DNA of 64,000 nt from Wolfiporia cocos (lineage: Eukaryota; Basidiomycota; Agaricomycetes; Polyporales; Phaeolaceae): NCBI GenBank assembly GCA_029448655.1, contig JACCLO010000001.1, positions 4,588,001 to 4,652,000 of the forward strand, given 5' to 3'. A model generated the notes under the pieces. That model had not been told where the DNA came from and made no database searches. It saw only the letters and a list, made by a program, of their open reading frames with translations. Below, in pieces: positions 9,866 through 21,300 of this stretch. The position numbers and the translations under genes were made by a program. How positions within the stretch are numbered: position 1 is the first letter of the stretch; every line of letters begins with the position of its first letter.

Positions 9866-11014
9866 ATGCTTATAAGCTTGTTTCTCGCACTCGGGGCTCT
9901 GCTAGTACAACCCCTGTGCACTGCCTCCCCGCTCAACGGGCCAACATCCCAGACACCCCTCCATGTCTCCGCCTCACAGCCCCGGCCGTTGGTGATATGG
10001 CACGGACTAGGAGACTCGTATGGCTCGCCTGGAATCCTCGAGTTCGTCTCCATGGTCAAGGACATGCACCCGGGCATCTTCGTGCACTCCATCTACTTGG
10101 ACAAGAACCTGGAGGAGGACCAGCGAGCCACCTTCGTATGTCCCCATCCACCCCGGGGGCCGCCACGCTGAGCTGTGCAGGCAGTACGGGAACGTCAACG
10201 AGCAGGTGGAGAGAGTCTCCGCGCAGCTCGCGAACATCACCGAGCTGCGCCGCGGGTTCGACGCCATGGGCTTCTCGCAGGGTAGGTGCGCCGCGCATCG
10301 ACACTTGGCCGCGCGCTCTGACGCTGCGCGCAGGCGGGCAGTTCCTGCGGGCCTACGCCGAGCGGTCCAACTCGCCGCCCGTGCACAACCTCATCACCTT
10401 CGGCTCGCAGCACATGGGCATCTCTGACATCCCGGGCTGCCGGCCCTGGGACCTCCTCTGCCAGGCCGCGCGCCGCGCCGCACAGGGCGGCGTGTACACC
10501 CAATACGCACAGGAGCACCTCGTCCAGGTGAGCCCCGCGCGATCCCGCACCGGCTTCTCACCTCGCTTTGCAGGCACAGTACTACCGCGACCCCGCGCGT
10601 CTTGAGACATACCTCGCCTCGAACCGCTTCCTCGCCGACATCAACAACGAGGCGCCTGGCGCCCCGAACGCGACGTACGCCGCCAACCTCGCCACGCTTA
10701 ACACCCTTGTCCTTGTCCTCTTCCTCCAGGACAAGACCGTCGTCCCGAAGGAGAGCAGCTGGTTCGGCTCGTACGCCGTGCCCGAGCCCGAGCTCGCGTC
10801 TGCTTCGGTTGCGGCGAAAACGATCGTCCCGATGCGCCTCCAGCCGCTCTACCTCGGGGACTGGATCGGCCTCCGCACCCTCGACGAGCGCGGCGCGGTC
10901 GTGCTCGAAACGTGCCCGGGCGAGCATATGCAGCTCTCGAATGACTGCTGGCAGCCGCTCGCGCGCCGGTTCGTTGGCGGGCTGGTTGATGATGCCACTT
11001 TTGTGGTGCCATAG
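9866..11014 (+). CDS. PPT1: Palmitoyl-protein thioesterase
   Basis: Removes palmitate from S-acylated proteins in the lysosome/vacuole. Four exons, 9866-10135, 10185-10281, 10334-10527 and 10574-11014, close to 333 aa, the usual length. The protein opens with a signal peptide (about residues 1-20, ending near CTASP). It then has VIWHGLGDSYGSPG, GNVNEQV, and the nucleophile motif GFSQGGQF with Ser121. CPGEHMQLS near the C-terminus supplies the catalytic His305. I start at 9866 because the signal peptide begins there; an in-frame ATG at 9776 would put 30 polar residues before it. All introns are short (49, 52 and 46 nt) with GT/AG ends. Confidence 0.93.
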
Positions 11015-11464
11015 ACAGTTTCGTGTCTTCATTGTACAATGGCCTGTTCGTAGTCTCTTTGTGGTCTTGTGGCACACCAGTGTATTAGTAGGATGTTCTA
11101 ATTATGGGCTGTCGTCCCTTGAGAGATGGTCTGCGCTTCGGACCCGTTAGTTCGTACATCCACTGCCGACATGGGGGTATTGCTGATAGTGTAATTCCAT
11201 GCGGTAGATTGTATCCCCCATTACAAGACGCGCACACTACGAATAAGTCTAGCGATAGTACCACTATGTCACCGTAAGAAAAATTTGTCGTATCTATTTT
11301 CTGGCTGGCTGTCACTCCCTTGACTCTGAACACACTCAAGGCCCAGCTTCTCGGCAGGACAAAGCACCAGATACACAGACCAGCGCATCCTAAATATGAA
11401 GCAGGGGTCAGCCACCCACCACCGCCACACCACAGCGCAGCAACAGCCACTCACCGGGGCCGGC
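11015..11464. other. Intergenic between two convergent genes
   Basis: 450 bp holding the 3' ends of PPT1 (plus) and the proline/serine-rich gene (minus). Nothing else seen. Confidence 0.4.
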
Positions 11465-12352
11465 TCACAACTTGCGCAGCTCATTGATCACGACCCTATA
11501 ATCCGCAGGCTCGTCCACGGACTTCTTCCCCTTCCGCGGCAGGTGCAGCCACCACCGCTTCGACCGGCGCGGCGGCATCAGCTGCTCCAGGTCCAGCCGC
11601 ACGACCGGCGGCTGGTCCGCCGCGTCCTCCTTCGCCTGCGGGTGCGCCTGCGCGGGATCGTCGTGCGCGGGGAGCGGCTCCGTGCGCGCGGGCACGGCGG
11701 GGGCGCGGGTGTCGGCGGGCGATGGCGACCTGTGCCGCCGGACGTGGAGCGGCGCGGGGTCCGCGGGGACGGTGGGGCACACCGCGCGGGGAGCCTTGTT
11801 CGTCACGCGCAGGGCAGGCCGCGCGCCGGGGATGACGATCGAGAGCGTCGGGCGCGCGGACAGCGGCGCGGAGTAGCTGCTGCACGCGTCGGAGGCGGCG
11901 GTGCTGACGATCGAGCTCGCGGTGCTGCCCGGCCGGCTGGCCGTGCCGGGGACGGGGAGCGGGCGCGGGCGGTGCGGGACGGGGAGCGGGCGCGGGAGCG
12001 GGCAGGGCAGCGAGGAGGCGGAGCTCTTGTGCTCGAGCGTGGGCGAGGACGCGCGGGAGTCGGCGTGCGCGGGCGGCGTGGGCAGCGGGCGCGGCATGGG
12101 CGACGGCGGGAGGGAGGAGGGCCGCGCGTCGAAGCTTGGTATGGCGGGCATTGGCCTGCACTTCACCGTCGTGCGCAGGGAGGGGTCGGAGTCGAAGCGG
12201 CCCAGTTTGTTCGAGGCGGAGCAGCTAGGCAGGCGCTGGGCAAAGCATGTCGAGGAGCTTTTGTGCTCGTGCCCCTCCTTGGAGGCCTCGAGGCGCAGCG
12301 TTCGTGGAAGGGACATCTGTATGCGGGACTGCATGGGTATCCGGATTGACAT
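11465..12352 (-). CDS. Hypothetical Pro/Ser-rich basic protein
   Basis: A single frame of 295 aa, not recognised. It is low in predicted structure: runs of Pro, Ser and Arg dominate residues 75-230, including imperfect LPRPLPVP repeats. The last 60 residues are different, with an acidic-hydrophobic segment (VVRLDLEQL) followed by RRSKRWWLHLPRKGKK and a regular end DYRVVINELRKL. The Trp/Lys-rich C-terminal patch might contact membrane or nucleic acid, but no domain is known to me. The region is GC-rich and the opposite strand is also open over a long stretch, so the strand choice rests on the more protein-like C-terminus. Confidence 0.5.
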   Translation of the reverse strand: MSIRIPMQSRIQMSLPRTLRLEASKEGHEHKSSSTCFAQRLPSCSASNKLGRFDSDPSLRTTVKCRPMPAIPSFDARPSSLPPSPMPRPLPTPPAHADSRASSPTLEHKSSASSLPCPLPRPLPVPHRPRPLPVPGTASRPGSTASSIVSTAASDACSSYSAPLSARPTLSIVIPGARPALRVTNKAPRAVCPTVPADPAPLHVRRHRSPSPADTRAPAVPARTEPLPAHDDPAQAHPQAKEDAADQPPVVRLDLEQLMPPRRSKRWWLHLPRKGKKSVDEPADYRVVINELRKL

Positions 12353-12798
12353 GGGAGAAAGTCGAGCGTACCGTTGGCGGTGTTTACGGAGATAATATCA
12401 TGTACTATCTGCTCGATATGGGGAAGCCGGAGAACGAGACAGACGCGGGGGGCAGCCTATAGCGAGCTCATATACCTGTATCGTGTTGACCACCAGGTCC
12501 TGGACAGGGGTGATAGATGGAATCTAGCCCGCAACTCTCCAGCTTCAGATTTTGATATCCGTCGTGACGGGATATAAAGCGCAGTGCGTCCAGCCCAATG
12601 TTGCAAGGCTTTGGGCATGCCATGACAGAAATATGATCTTTCTTGCCGGCTAAAAATCTCGGTATCAGTGTCTCATCAAATCTTCATAACGGCAGTTGCC
12701 ATTCCTGGCTGGGGAGGCGGTGTCGCTCGGATCGGCACTAGTGCGCTTCGCATCCTCGACAGCCCCCGCCGCCTTGATCACTGCTGTGTGTCAGCGTG
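12353..12798. other. Intergenic, nothing recognised
   Basis: About 450 bp between the 5' side of the Pro/Ser-rich gene and the 3' end of the OPT transporter gene. Confidence 0.4.
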
Positions 12799-15700
12799 TC
12801 AACGTTTAAACACCCACCATGATCCCTTCGCGGGGCCAGCATCGCGGATCTTGGCGTCCAGCTAGATTCCAGCCGCTGGGGATCTCAGCCTAAAGTCGAC
12901 ACGGGTGGCCACAGGCCATGCCTGCGCTGAAACCGTCGAGAAGCGACGCAAAGATGGTAGGCATCATCGGCTCTACGCAATCGCCTTGTCGAGCCGGTAG
13001 CACCGCAATGGGCAAGCCACCTGCACATGGCACACGCATTGATGCATGCCGCTCCCATGAATTTACTTGAACGCCGCCATGCGCACACCATAAACCTCGA
13101 GTAATAAAACAGCCTATGCACATAGCTACCCTTCCTGAGCCGTAACCTTGCAGTAGTCCTAATGCCCCGTCAATGTGCGCACAGATACCGTGATGGAGCA
13201 TGAACTTACCGCGTTTCCAACAGGATTCAGTGCCCAACTGTGATACGACAGTTCAGCAATCCAACCTAGAGCGCATTGTTCGGCTACTTACTTTGGGAAA
13301 TTGACCGTGAGACCACCAGCACCTCCTAGAACGAACTGTAGACGACGTCAGTCGTTGATAACATGAAACGGGACATTGACAACTTGCCGAGAAGATGAAG
13401 ACGAATATTTGCGATCCCTGCGTGACATTGCTCATGAGCGCACGCCAGTATTCGCACACGATGATCACTCGCTTACCCCGTCAACCGCAGCGCCAAGGAG
13501 ATACTGTGCGATCGGGTCAGTAACGGTAGCGCCGTGAGATAGCCGAACAGAACCTACATTGTACTTCCTGAACCACCCCGCACGATACCGCCGGATATAG
13601 AAGTGAGACGTCAGGCCGATCACCATCCATGTGTTGACGTAGCCGTTCGTGCCACCACCAAGATCGCCGATGTTGTCTAGCGGTTTGCCGTCCAGGTCAA
13701 TCGCACCGCACAGTGAACGATGTCTACTCACATGCGAGAACAGCAGTGTTGACATATGGCAGCCAAGTCCAGCGGTACCTCTTGTACAACATCCAGGGAA
13801 TGATGGGCAGGCCGAGCCCAATGATGATGCCTAGCGGTACGATGAGGTAAGGTCCGTCTGTCCCGTCTGTGACGTTGCAAATTGAATTCAGTTATTGGGC
13901 GCCAGCCCGGTTACCCGACGTACACATCTCCTTGCCAAGAGCACCCCACAGGACGGCTGAAACACCGGACGTCAGACCAAGCATGAATGCAGTCATTTCA
14001 GCGAGACACACCATTGGCGTTGTATGACTGCACCTGCTGGCCGCTCCACAGGCGGGTACCTTCGTTGCGGAGCTATTGGCGGCCTACTCAGCAATCACCC
14101 AATCATTCGAGGGTCGCTTGACGCACCAAGATATCCCGCTCATTGTCGACGACAGTGTGCATGATGACATCTGCGGCTCCATCAGCAACAGCTCTCACAG
14201 CAAATGCGGGCAACTGACAGTTCAACAGCGCGCCAATGATGGTTCCCACAATTTGTACAGAGAACGTGCTCTGTGCCAGAGATGTCAACGCTGTATCAGG
14301 AGACGTAGCATGTGCATACCCTGGGTGGCACTGCTTAATATGTCAGCACTGATATATGGCAAGATCAAGCACCACATCCTCACGTTTCGTGTACTGGCCG
14401 AGTTTCAAATCACTCAGCATGGAGGTGGCTTGCACGAGCGCTTGGCTGGAGTAGAGTTCGAAGTACTGCGGCATAGTATGTCAGCGGCGACAGTCTCGGA
14501 GAACATCGCAGCAGCAGCTGACCATCAGCGCCTGGGGTGATCCCGGAACAAGAGCTGCACCCAGCATCTGGAAAAGATACTGGATTTGAAGCTGGAAGCT
14601 GTCGATCACTACCATCAGCTTCTGCGGGGCGGTGTCCTGATAAGATAGAAGCGTACGCCGCGATAGCGAACATCGCCCCGTAGAACGGAAGGATGAGGAT
14701 GGCGAAGACCAGTGCGACAATCAGGGCCCATAATGGAAGGCTGATCATGGGATGTTTTGAGCGGGGATGGCCCGTGTTGTGTTAAGCGCCTGACGCACCT
14801 GGATTTCTCCGTGTGCGCACAAACCACTGTGATAGGTGAGATATCTAGCCAGGCTGCTTTAAATATGAATACGTACTCGCGGTCACGAAAGCTTGGTACG
14901 AAATCAATATATAAACCTGCCTACAATTGATTGAAACATACCTGCGATCGCGATGGCCCCGTACCACCACCCCGGAACTAGCAATAACATATCTCCATCT
15001 TTTCAGATCCCACGTGTGCATCCACAAAGTACTCACCTTCTCTATATCTCTGTCGACGAATCGTCTCTTTAGCTGGCCGTCGTTTGTAGATAGACCGAAC
15101 AAACGTACCGCCATCTTCTCATAATGGGCGTCCTCTACAGGTACCCGCCTGACAAAACTACAAAACACTTGAAGGAATACATATGCTAATCAGAATATCG
15201 ACGTACTAGTCTTTGAACGCGGCAAGGATCTATTAAGCACGTCAGAAAGTCTGACCGCATCTCAGGAAAACGAGCGTACCTCCTTGCCGTGCCACAAAGA
15301 AATGTGCACAATCGTTGCACCGATGGACATGTTGACTCCCAGGTTGTATATCTGCCAACGATCCGGTGGTGAGAAACAGGATCGGAGTTGATCGCAGGGG
15401 GACCCATACCACAGCAGACCCGCTAAGCCACGGGTGACCGTAGATCTCTAGGGCCGTCTGGTTGAGTCTCATTTCCCTAGACAATTTATCAAGGTTATGT
15501 TTGTTAGAGGTGTGCACAGAGCACTCACGGAGTCAAAATGAGATTCTGATCATAGATCGAGCCGTTCTCGACTAATAAATGTCGGCTCAGTATGAATCAG
15601 GAAACACATCAAGTGCACTCACAAAACCTGTGTGCATTTTCAGATTATAACTAGATAGCTCTGAAACATGCACGTACAGGTTCTTCATTGCCGATGGTCC

Positions 15701-17501
15701 GCATGTCAATGAGCGGATGGAGGATGTATTTGATAAGACGCACCTGAGAAATGAACGGAAAGTTTTGCGAATTCCTGTCGAGCACTCTCAGCGAACAAAT
15801 GATGGTTTATGTTCATGTCAACGCACCAGATATTAGTCGCAAAGACCGACGGGAGGATAATGTAGTTGAGACACCAGCCGATGTAGTCTGTTCAACGGAT
15901 TTCTCAGTCAAAATCTCGTGTACAATGGCGCTTTAGACGTACTGGATATCTGGGTCGCCAAAGGATAGTAAAACGGCGCGCTCGTGATGTCTGAGACTCA
16001 TGTCAGATATTGCGACCGAGTGTGTAGGAGGAGTTACATACTGGCCCAGTCTACGCCGAAGCCGAGAAGGCCCATTCCCTCGTTCGCTTCGGCTCCACCG
16101 AAGATGTACGAGACCCAGTCGGAATTTCTTACGCATAAGCAGACGATGTTGATTGATCCGAGTAAAGGAGCGATGTACTGTGCCAGTCTGAGTCGCAGAA
16201 TATCAACGCATTGTGAGGCAAAGGCTTACTTCAGGGAACCACTGAGCATTTTGTGTTGAGGTTAGTTTTTAGCTGGTCAAGGATCAGATGTGCATTACCT
16301 CGTAGACAAAGCTGCGACATGATTGAGCACGCAAAAATTACAATTGTGAGAAAAAATGACTCACACTACCGCCGTAGCGATCCAGAAGAATCGCAGACTA
16401 GAAATTAAATTTGAGCGGTGAGAAATCGTAAATTGTCCAGAGAAAATACCGTTTGCCCTGGAGTACCTCCCCCTTTGATCTATGCAGCACATCGAAGAGA
16501 TTGACATAGACCAGATTGTGGGGGTACAGCATGATAGTCGGGTAAACGAGAAAAGCGCCTATAATGCCCCGAGTCAAGCGGCGGATTCGCACATCGAATT
16601 AACAACTTACGGAACAGCCCAGCAAACCCATAGCCAATGAGCTGAGATGCCAGGAGGGTGAAAATGGCATTTCCGTTCTAAGACAACGTCAAAGGAATTA
16701 ACCCGCAAGCGCAGTTGTTTGGGATGCGGGCGTAGCTCACATTGACCCTGATGTCGTAGAACAAGTCATCTGAGGCGAAGACCAGGCAGGCGGTAGCAGC
16801 CGTACTACGAACCCTCAGATGACTGTTTGTTGCAACGCATAGAAGGGGGACTTACGCGGCGGTGTTTGCCATAATCTGAGCTGCGACATGTTCCTTGATG
16901 TCTTCGAGCGCATAAGATACGACAGATAATTATGTAAATTTTGGCACTCACTGAACGGGCCGGGATTCATGAAGTTCCAGAACCAGTTCCCAGCGTGCAG
17001 GCGGCTTCCTGGTCCGGGAATGATGGCTGCAAGTAAACGACCGATCATATATGCAAGCAGCTGCAGAAATAGAGCCGAGACGTAGATAACCTGAGGCCGG
17101 AATTGCTGCGGACTGCGCTCGGTTATCTTATCTCGGGAATTGAAAAAACGGATACATACGAAGAGCATACCGAGGACCGCGCCAAAAATCGCGAGACCGA
17201 CGCCGGTGAACCACATGCGGAACGTATGCACGGGAAGCATGGGGTCATCTTCACCGCTGACCAAAGCCCTGCTGAAGTCCTCGGCGGTCTCAAGGACCTT
17301 CTCCTGACCGTCCACGACGTAGCGCGCCTGGCTGTATTCACCGGAGTCGCCGACGATGCCGTCCTCGCTTTTGTGCTCCATCTCTGTGGAATAGAGACTG
17401 GGGCCATATTCCGAGTAGGTGCTCTTCCCGCGCGGAGTCTCGTTGAGGAGGCTGGCGGCATAGCGCGCATGGACGGGGGGCGGTTCTTCCAGGCGCTCCA
17501 T
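12799..17501 (-). CDS. Oligopeptide transporter, OPT family
   Basis: Proton-coupled plasma-membrane importer of small peptides. The gene is cut into many short exons. Exon 1 is 17160-17501 (114 codons) and exon 2 begins at 17105, joining as GMLF-QFRPQVIYVSALFLQLLAY. Family landmarks follow: MNPGPFS (the OPT NPGPF motif) at about 16960, LVYPTIMLYPHNLVYVNLFDVLHR at about 16520, AGWFRKYN at about 13570, GAGGLTVNFPK at about 13300, WALNPVGN near 13220, and a last exon LDAKIRDAGPAKGSWWVFKR ending in TGA at 12799-12801. The hydrophilic N-terminus (about 75 residues, Glu/Ser-rich) precedes HTFRMWFTG, the first membrane-segment region. Exons in 13.6-16.4 kb were recognised only in part, so exact length is not claimed. 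No obvious frame break. Confidence 0.85.
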
Positions 17502-18387
17502 GGCGGATTGAACGAGTGGCAGCGCGAAGCGATAAACAGGGGCGGGTGATCAGAACGTATCCCTTATGTCTGGTCTGGGCACACGACATGTGTGGCAATC
17601 GCCGCAGCGAAATTCCTAACCCAAATTGGATCAATCACTAGAAGTTTGAATATCGAGATCAATTACTGACCCCGCCCGATGGGTCAGAAGCGTGAAACCG
17701 CATGACTCACGTCAGAACCAACCCTAACCTCAAGTTGGGCGTTCAGATATGCTCCACAAATAAGGAATGTCTCTCACGCCTTGTCGTAACCTTACGAGGC
17801 CGCGCGACGCCACTCCGCTGCAAGACAACACCGGTGCCATCAGGGTGAGGATGCTGGCGCAAGATGGTTAGCACGTGACAGGTCCTGAGAATGAATAGGG
17901 GCCATGGAGAACCCTGTCGTGTCATACATTCAGGCAGCGCTGCTTAAGCCTCGCAACCGTCAACCGCCGAGAACGCACCCGCCTTCGGCCGAGCCGCCTT
18001 GCTCGGTTCAATGCACGATGATCGGTGCCTACGTTTCATTCCTCTTGATCGTCAATACTTGCACGGAGGGCGCGATATCGCGTCAGGGCAAGAAACTGAC
18101 AAGAATGTTCTGGGTGCGCGGTCGGTGCAATTATCAAATCCCGAGAGCACAGCATTCATGAAATGCAAGGCGTGCCTTGATACCCAGTACTGCGGACATC
18201 CGACAGATGCTGATTGCGTCTATATACTGTTCGACGCTCGAATAGATATTCGCAAATAGCTATGACGATACATACGACTTGAAAATGCGCTACAATAGAG
18301 GGACTAAGATAGCTTAACTTATTGCTTGCGAGTTAGATAGCTTTGTTCGTTGTCAGGTAAGGATGATGGGCCACGCTCTATCCAAGA
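17502..18387. other. Intergenic, nothing recognised
   Basis: About 890 bp containing the OPT promoter and the 3' flank of the next gene. No convincing ORF or RNA gene. Confidence 0.4.
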
Positions 18388-21300
18388 TTATTGTGGCGGC
18401 CAACTCGAAGACGCCTCGCCCTGGAGATTAGGCCTCCAGACCTCGATAGTCTGGCGCTGCCAGTGAGATACGGCACAGGTCGCGTTGCCCCAGAGTTCGC
18501 CGAGGACACCCAGCCAACCGGAGCGCGCAAACGTGTCTGGGACAGAATAGATAGACCAAGAAGGTGCGGGTATCGCGTGGTCCAAGGTATCTGCGTGGAA
18601 GGGATACAGGTAAAGGTCCGCGTAGAATGGATCATAGTATGTCGTGAGAAAGATGCGTTTCGCGCGCACGTAGGACATCCTGCAGAACAATGAGCAGCAC
18701 AAAGGAGAAGACGCTGCATGCAGGACCCACCTGTACAAGACGGCGAGGAGCACGAGCTGCACGATGATGAAACACCAGAAGAGCCAGCTGTTCCAGCGCA
18801 GTCGCGTGTCTGCAATTGCCGCCGGCTACCCTACTCGTTTAGCGCTAGCTATTAGACTTTCGGAAAAACTCACAAGAAGCCCGCCATTGTGTATCTTCTC
18901 CTTGGGCGGCCAGAACTCATCGTTCTCAGCCTCCTGGACGAACTTGAGAGACTGGACAATCTTCTGTCTGGCTTCGCGTGCACCTCGCGACGCGTCTTCC
19001 AGCGCGTTGATGCGCTTGTCGTCAACGGCCATCGCCTCAAAAGAGCTGAGCACATGGACTCGATCAGCGACTCTGTGAACCACAAGTGTCCGCACCCACC
19101 GATCCATATCGTCCAGATCCTCGGCCATGTCTGCGATCCCCCGTCGCACGCGGTCCAGCGCTTCCTTGTGGGAGAGCGGCGCCTCGGCCCCGTTGCCCTC
19201 GTCCTTGACTTCCCGCCCCAGCGCGTCGACGATCTTGACCTTGCTTCGATTACGCGAACCTGCAGGCACCGGTCCCGCGAGCAGCGAATCCACATCGGGC
19301 TTAACATCCTCTTCCTCCAGGGTCTCACGCCCAAATGCATCCACCACCCGCACGCTCGGGCCTTTCCGGCGCGCACGCGCGGGAACAGGGGTCCGCTCGA
19401 CCGTGCTCTCCTCCTCGAACAGCGCCAGCGACCCATGCGCGTCCGGGTTCAGCGCAGGCAGCCTGTCGGCCTTCCAGCCGCTTGCGATAGGCAGCCTCGA
19501 GGACTCGTCGGGCATCCGCTCGTGGTTCACGTCTGACGCGGTCGCCTCCGACTCGACGTCGAAGCGGACCTTCAGGATGCTCTTCTTCCGCGCAGAGGGC
19601 ACAGGCGTAGGCTGCCACGCGCCCGGGAATGCTGGCGTTTGCGCAACCATCGGACCCCCTCGCGGCCACGTCGATACTGGCGTGGAGGGTACATTATCGT
19701 TCGACACATCAACCTCTGGAGGACTTGAATGCGCTCTGGGGGTGAGGTCCTGCATGATATGGCGCGCTTCGGGCGTCTGCAACCATGCACCCGGCGGCCG
19801 CGGTGTCTTCATGAGGGTGACATTGCCTGCGCCGCCGCTGTTGTCTGGAGTGCGGTACTGAACGTCGGTATTGTCCTCTTCACTCCTGAAGGACGGGGGC
19901 TCCGGCAGATCGGGCACGTCCTGTGGTGGCGATGGCGATCTGTACTCTGCCTTGTTCCCATTTGGCAGTGGGTGCCGCGGTGCCGCAGAAAAGATCGGCG
20001 GTTGCTGCACGTTTGCCGCAAGCGGCGGTGAGCGCTGTCTAGCCCCGTCCGGCGGTGTGCGATGTCTAGCCCCGTCCGGCGGTGAACGCTGTACTCGCAG
20101 CTCAGATTCGTGTGGTGGTGAACGTCGTGATGGGGCTTCATAGTCATTCAGTGGCAAGCGTCGTGATGAGGCTTCATAGTCATTCAGTGGCATGCGTCGT
20201 ACTCTAGGCTCCTGGTCGATCAGTGGCGAGCGTCGTGACCGAGGTTCAGCATCATTTAGAGGTGAGCGTCGCGACAGATGCTCGTATTCACTTGGTGGTG
20301 AGCGCCGTACCCTGGGCTCATGGTCGTTCAGTGGCGAGCGTCGTACTCTGAGCTCCTGGTCATTCAGTGGCGAGCGTCGGACCCTGGGCTCGTATTCATC
20401 CGGCAGTGGGCGCTGATAGCCTGGCGCCGCTGATGTTGAACGCGGCTCTTGGGGCTCGTAATCAGCCGGCGGTGAGCGCCGAGCTTTGGGCTCGTAATCG
20501 GTGCGCGGGGGGCGTCGTGCCCTGAGCTCATGTTCATCTGGCGGTGAGCGCCGCATCCTGGGCCCATCATCACCCGGCTGCGGGCGCTGTTCCCTTGGCA
20601 CTCTCGGCGGCGAGCGCCGTGGCGAGTTGGAGAAAGCTGGCGGCTGTTGCTGCCCTGGTTCTGGAGGAGCAGGTGGAGGGGAGTCGGGCCTACTAGGAGC
20701 TATCTCTGACAGCTGCATAGTAATGTTGCCTTGTGCCAGAGAAGTATTTGAGAGCGGGGGTGAAGCTCGCCGCAGGTTCGGAGGAGACAGCGACGTCGGC
20801 CGTACGGTAGGGGTACTCATCGCCGTTGGCGACTCGTTGCCGCTCGCTATTATTCTTGATTAACAAAGTCCAGCGACGACAGTCGTCTCACGTACCACTG
20901 AATACATGGTCGTCCGTACCGATAGACTCCATAATCATATCCTCTCCCGTCGTCTCGCCGGCGGAAGGCGTGTCAGACACAACCGGAATGGCTGGCTCGG
21001 GTAAGTTTCTCTTGGGACCGCGCCGACGTTCCGCTCTCTCTGGAGTTGATGCTGGAGAGCGCACCGGGATAGCACTTGCTCCAGATGTGGTTCTGACCGC
21101 GACCGACGATCGTACAGCAGTAGCAGGGGGTCTTTGCTCTTCTGAGTACATTTCAGCTGTGCCATTGACCGCAACTGGGGGTCGCTCAAACGGCTGAGCC
21201 TGCCTCTGTTCTTCGGAATACATGTCAGCTGTCCTGACTGCTATTGAAGGTCTTGTTACAGCCGGTGGTGGTCTTGGTTCCTCCGCATACACATCGGCTG

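Noticed and set aside
20030..20600. Regular repeats that could suggest a CRISPR-like or satellite array
   Set aside because: The 36-bp units are in frame with a long ORF, lack unique spacers and are imperfect at codon third positions; this is a coding minisatellite in a eukaryotic gene.
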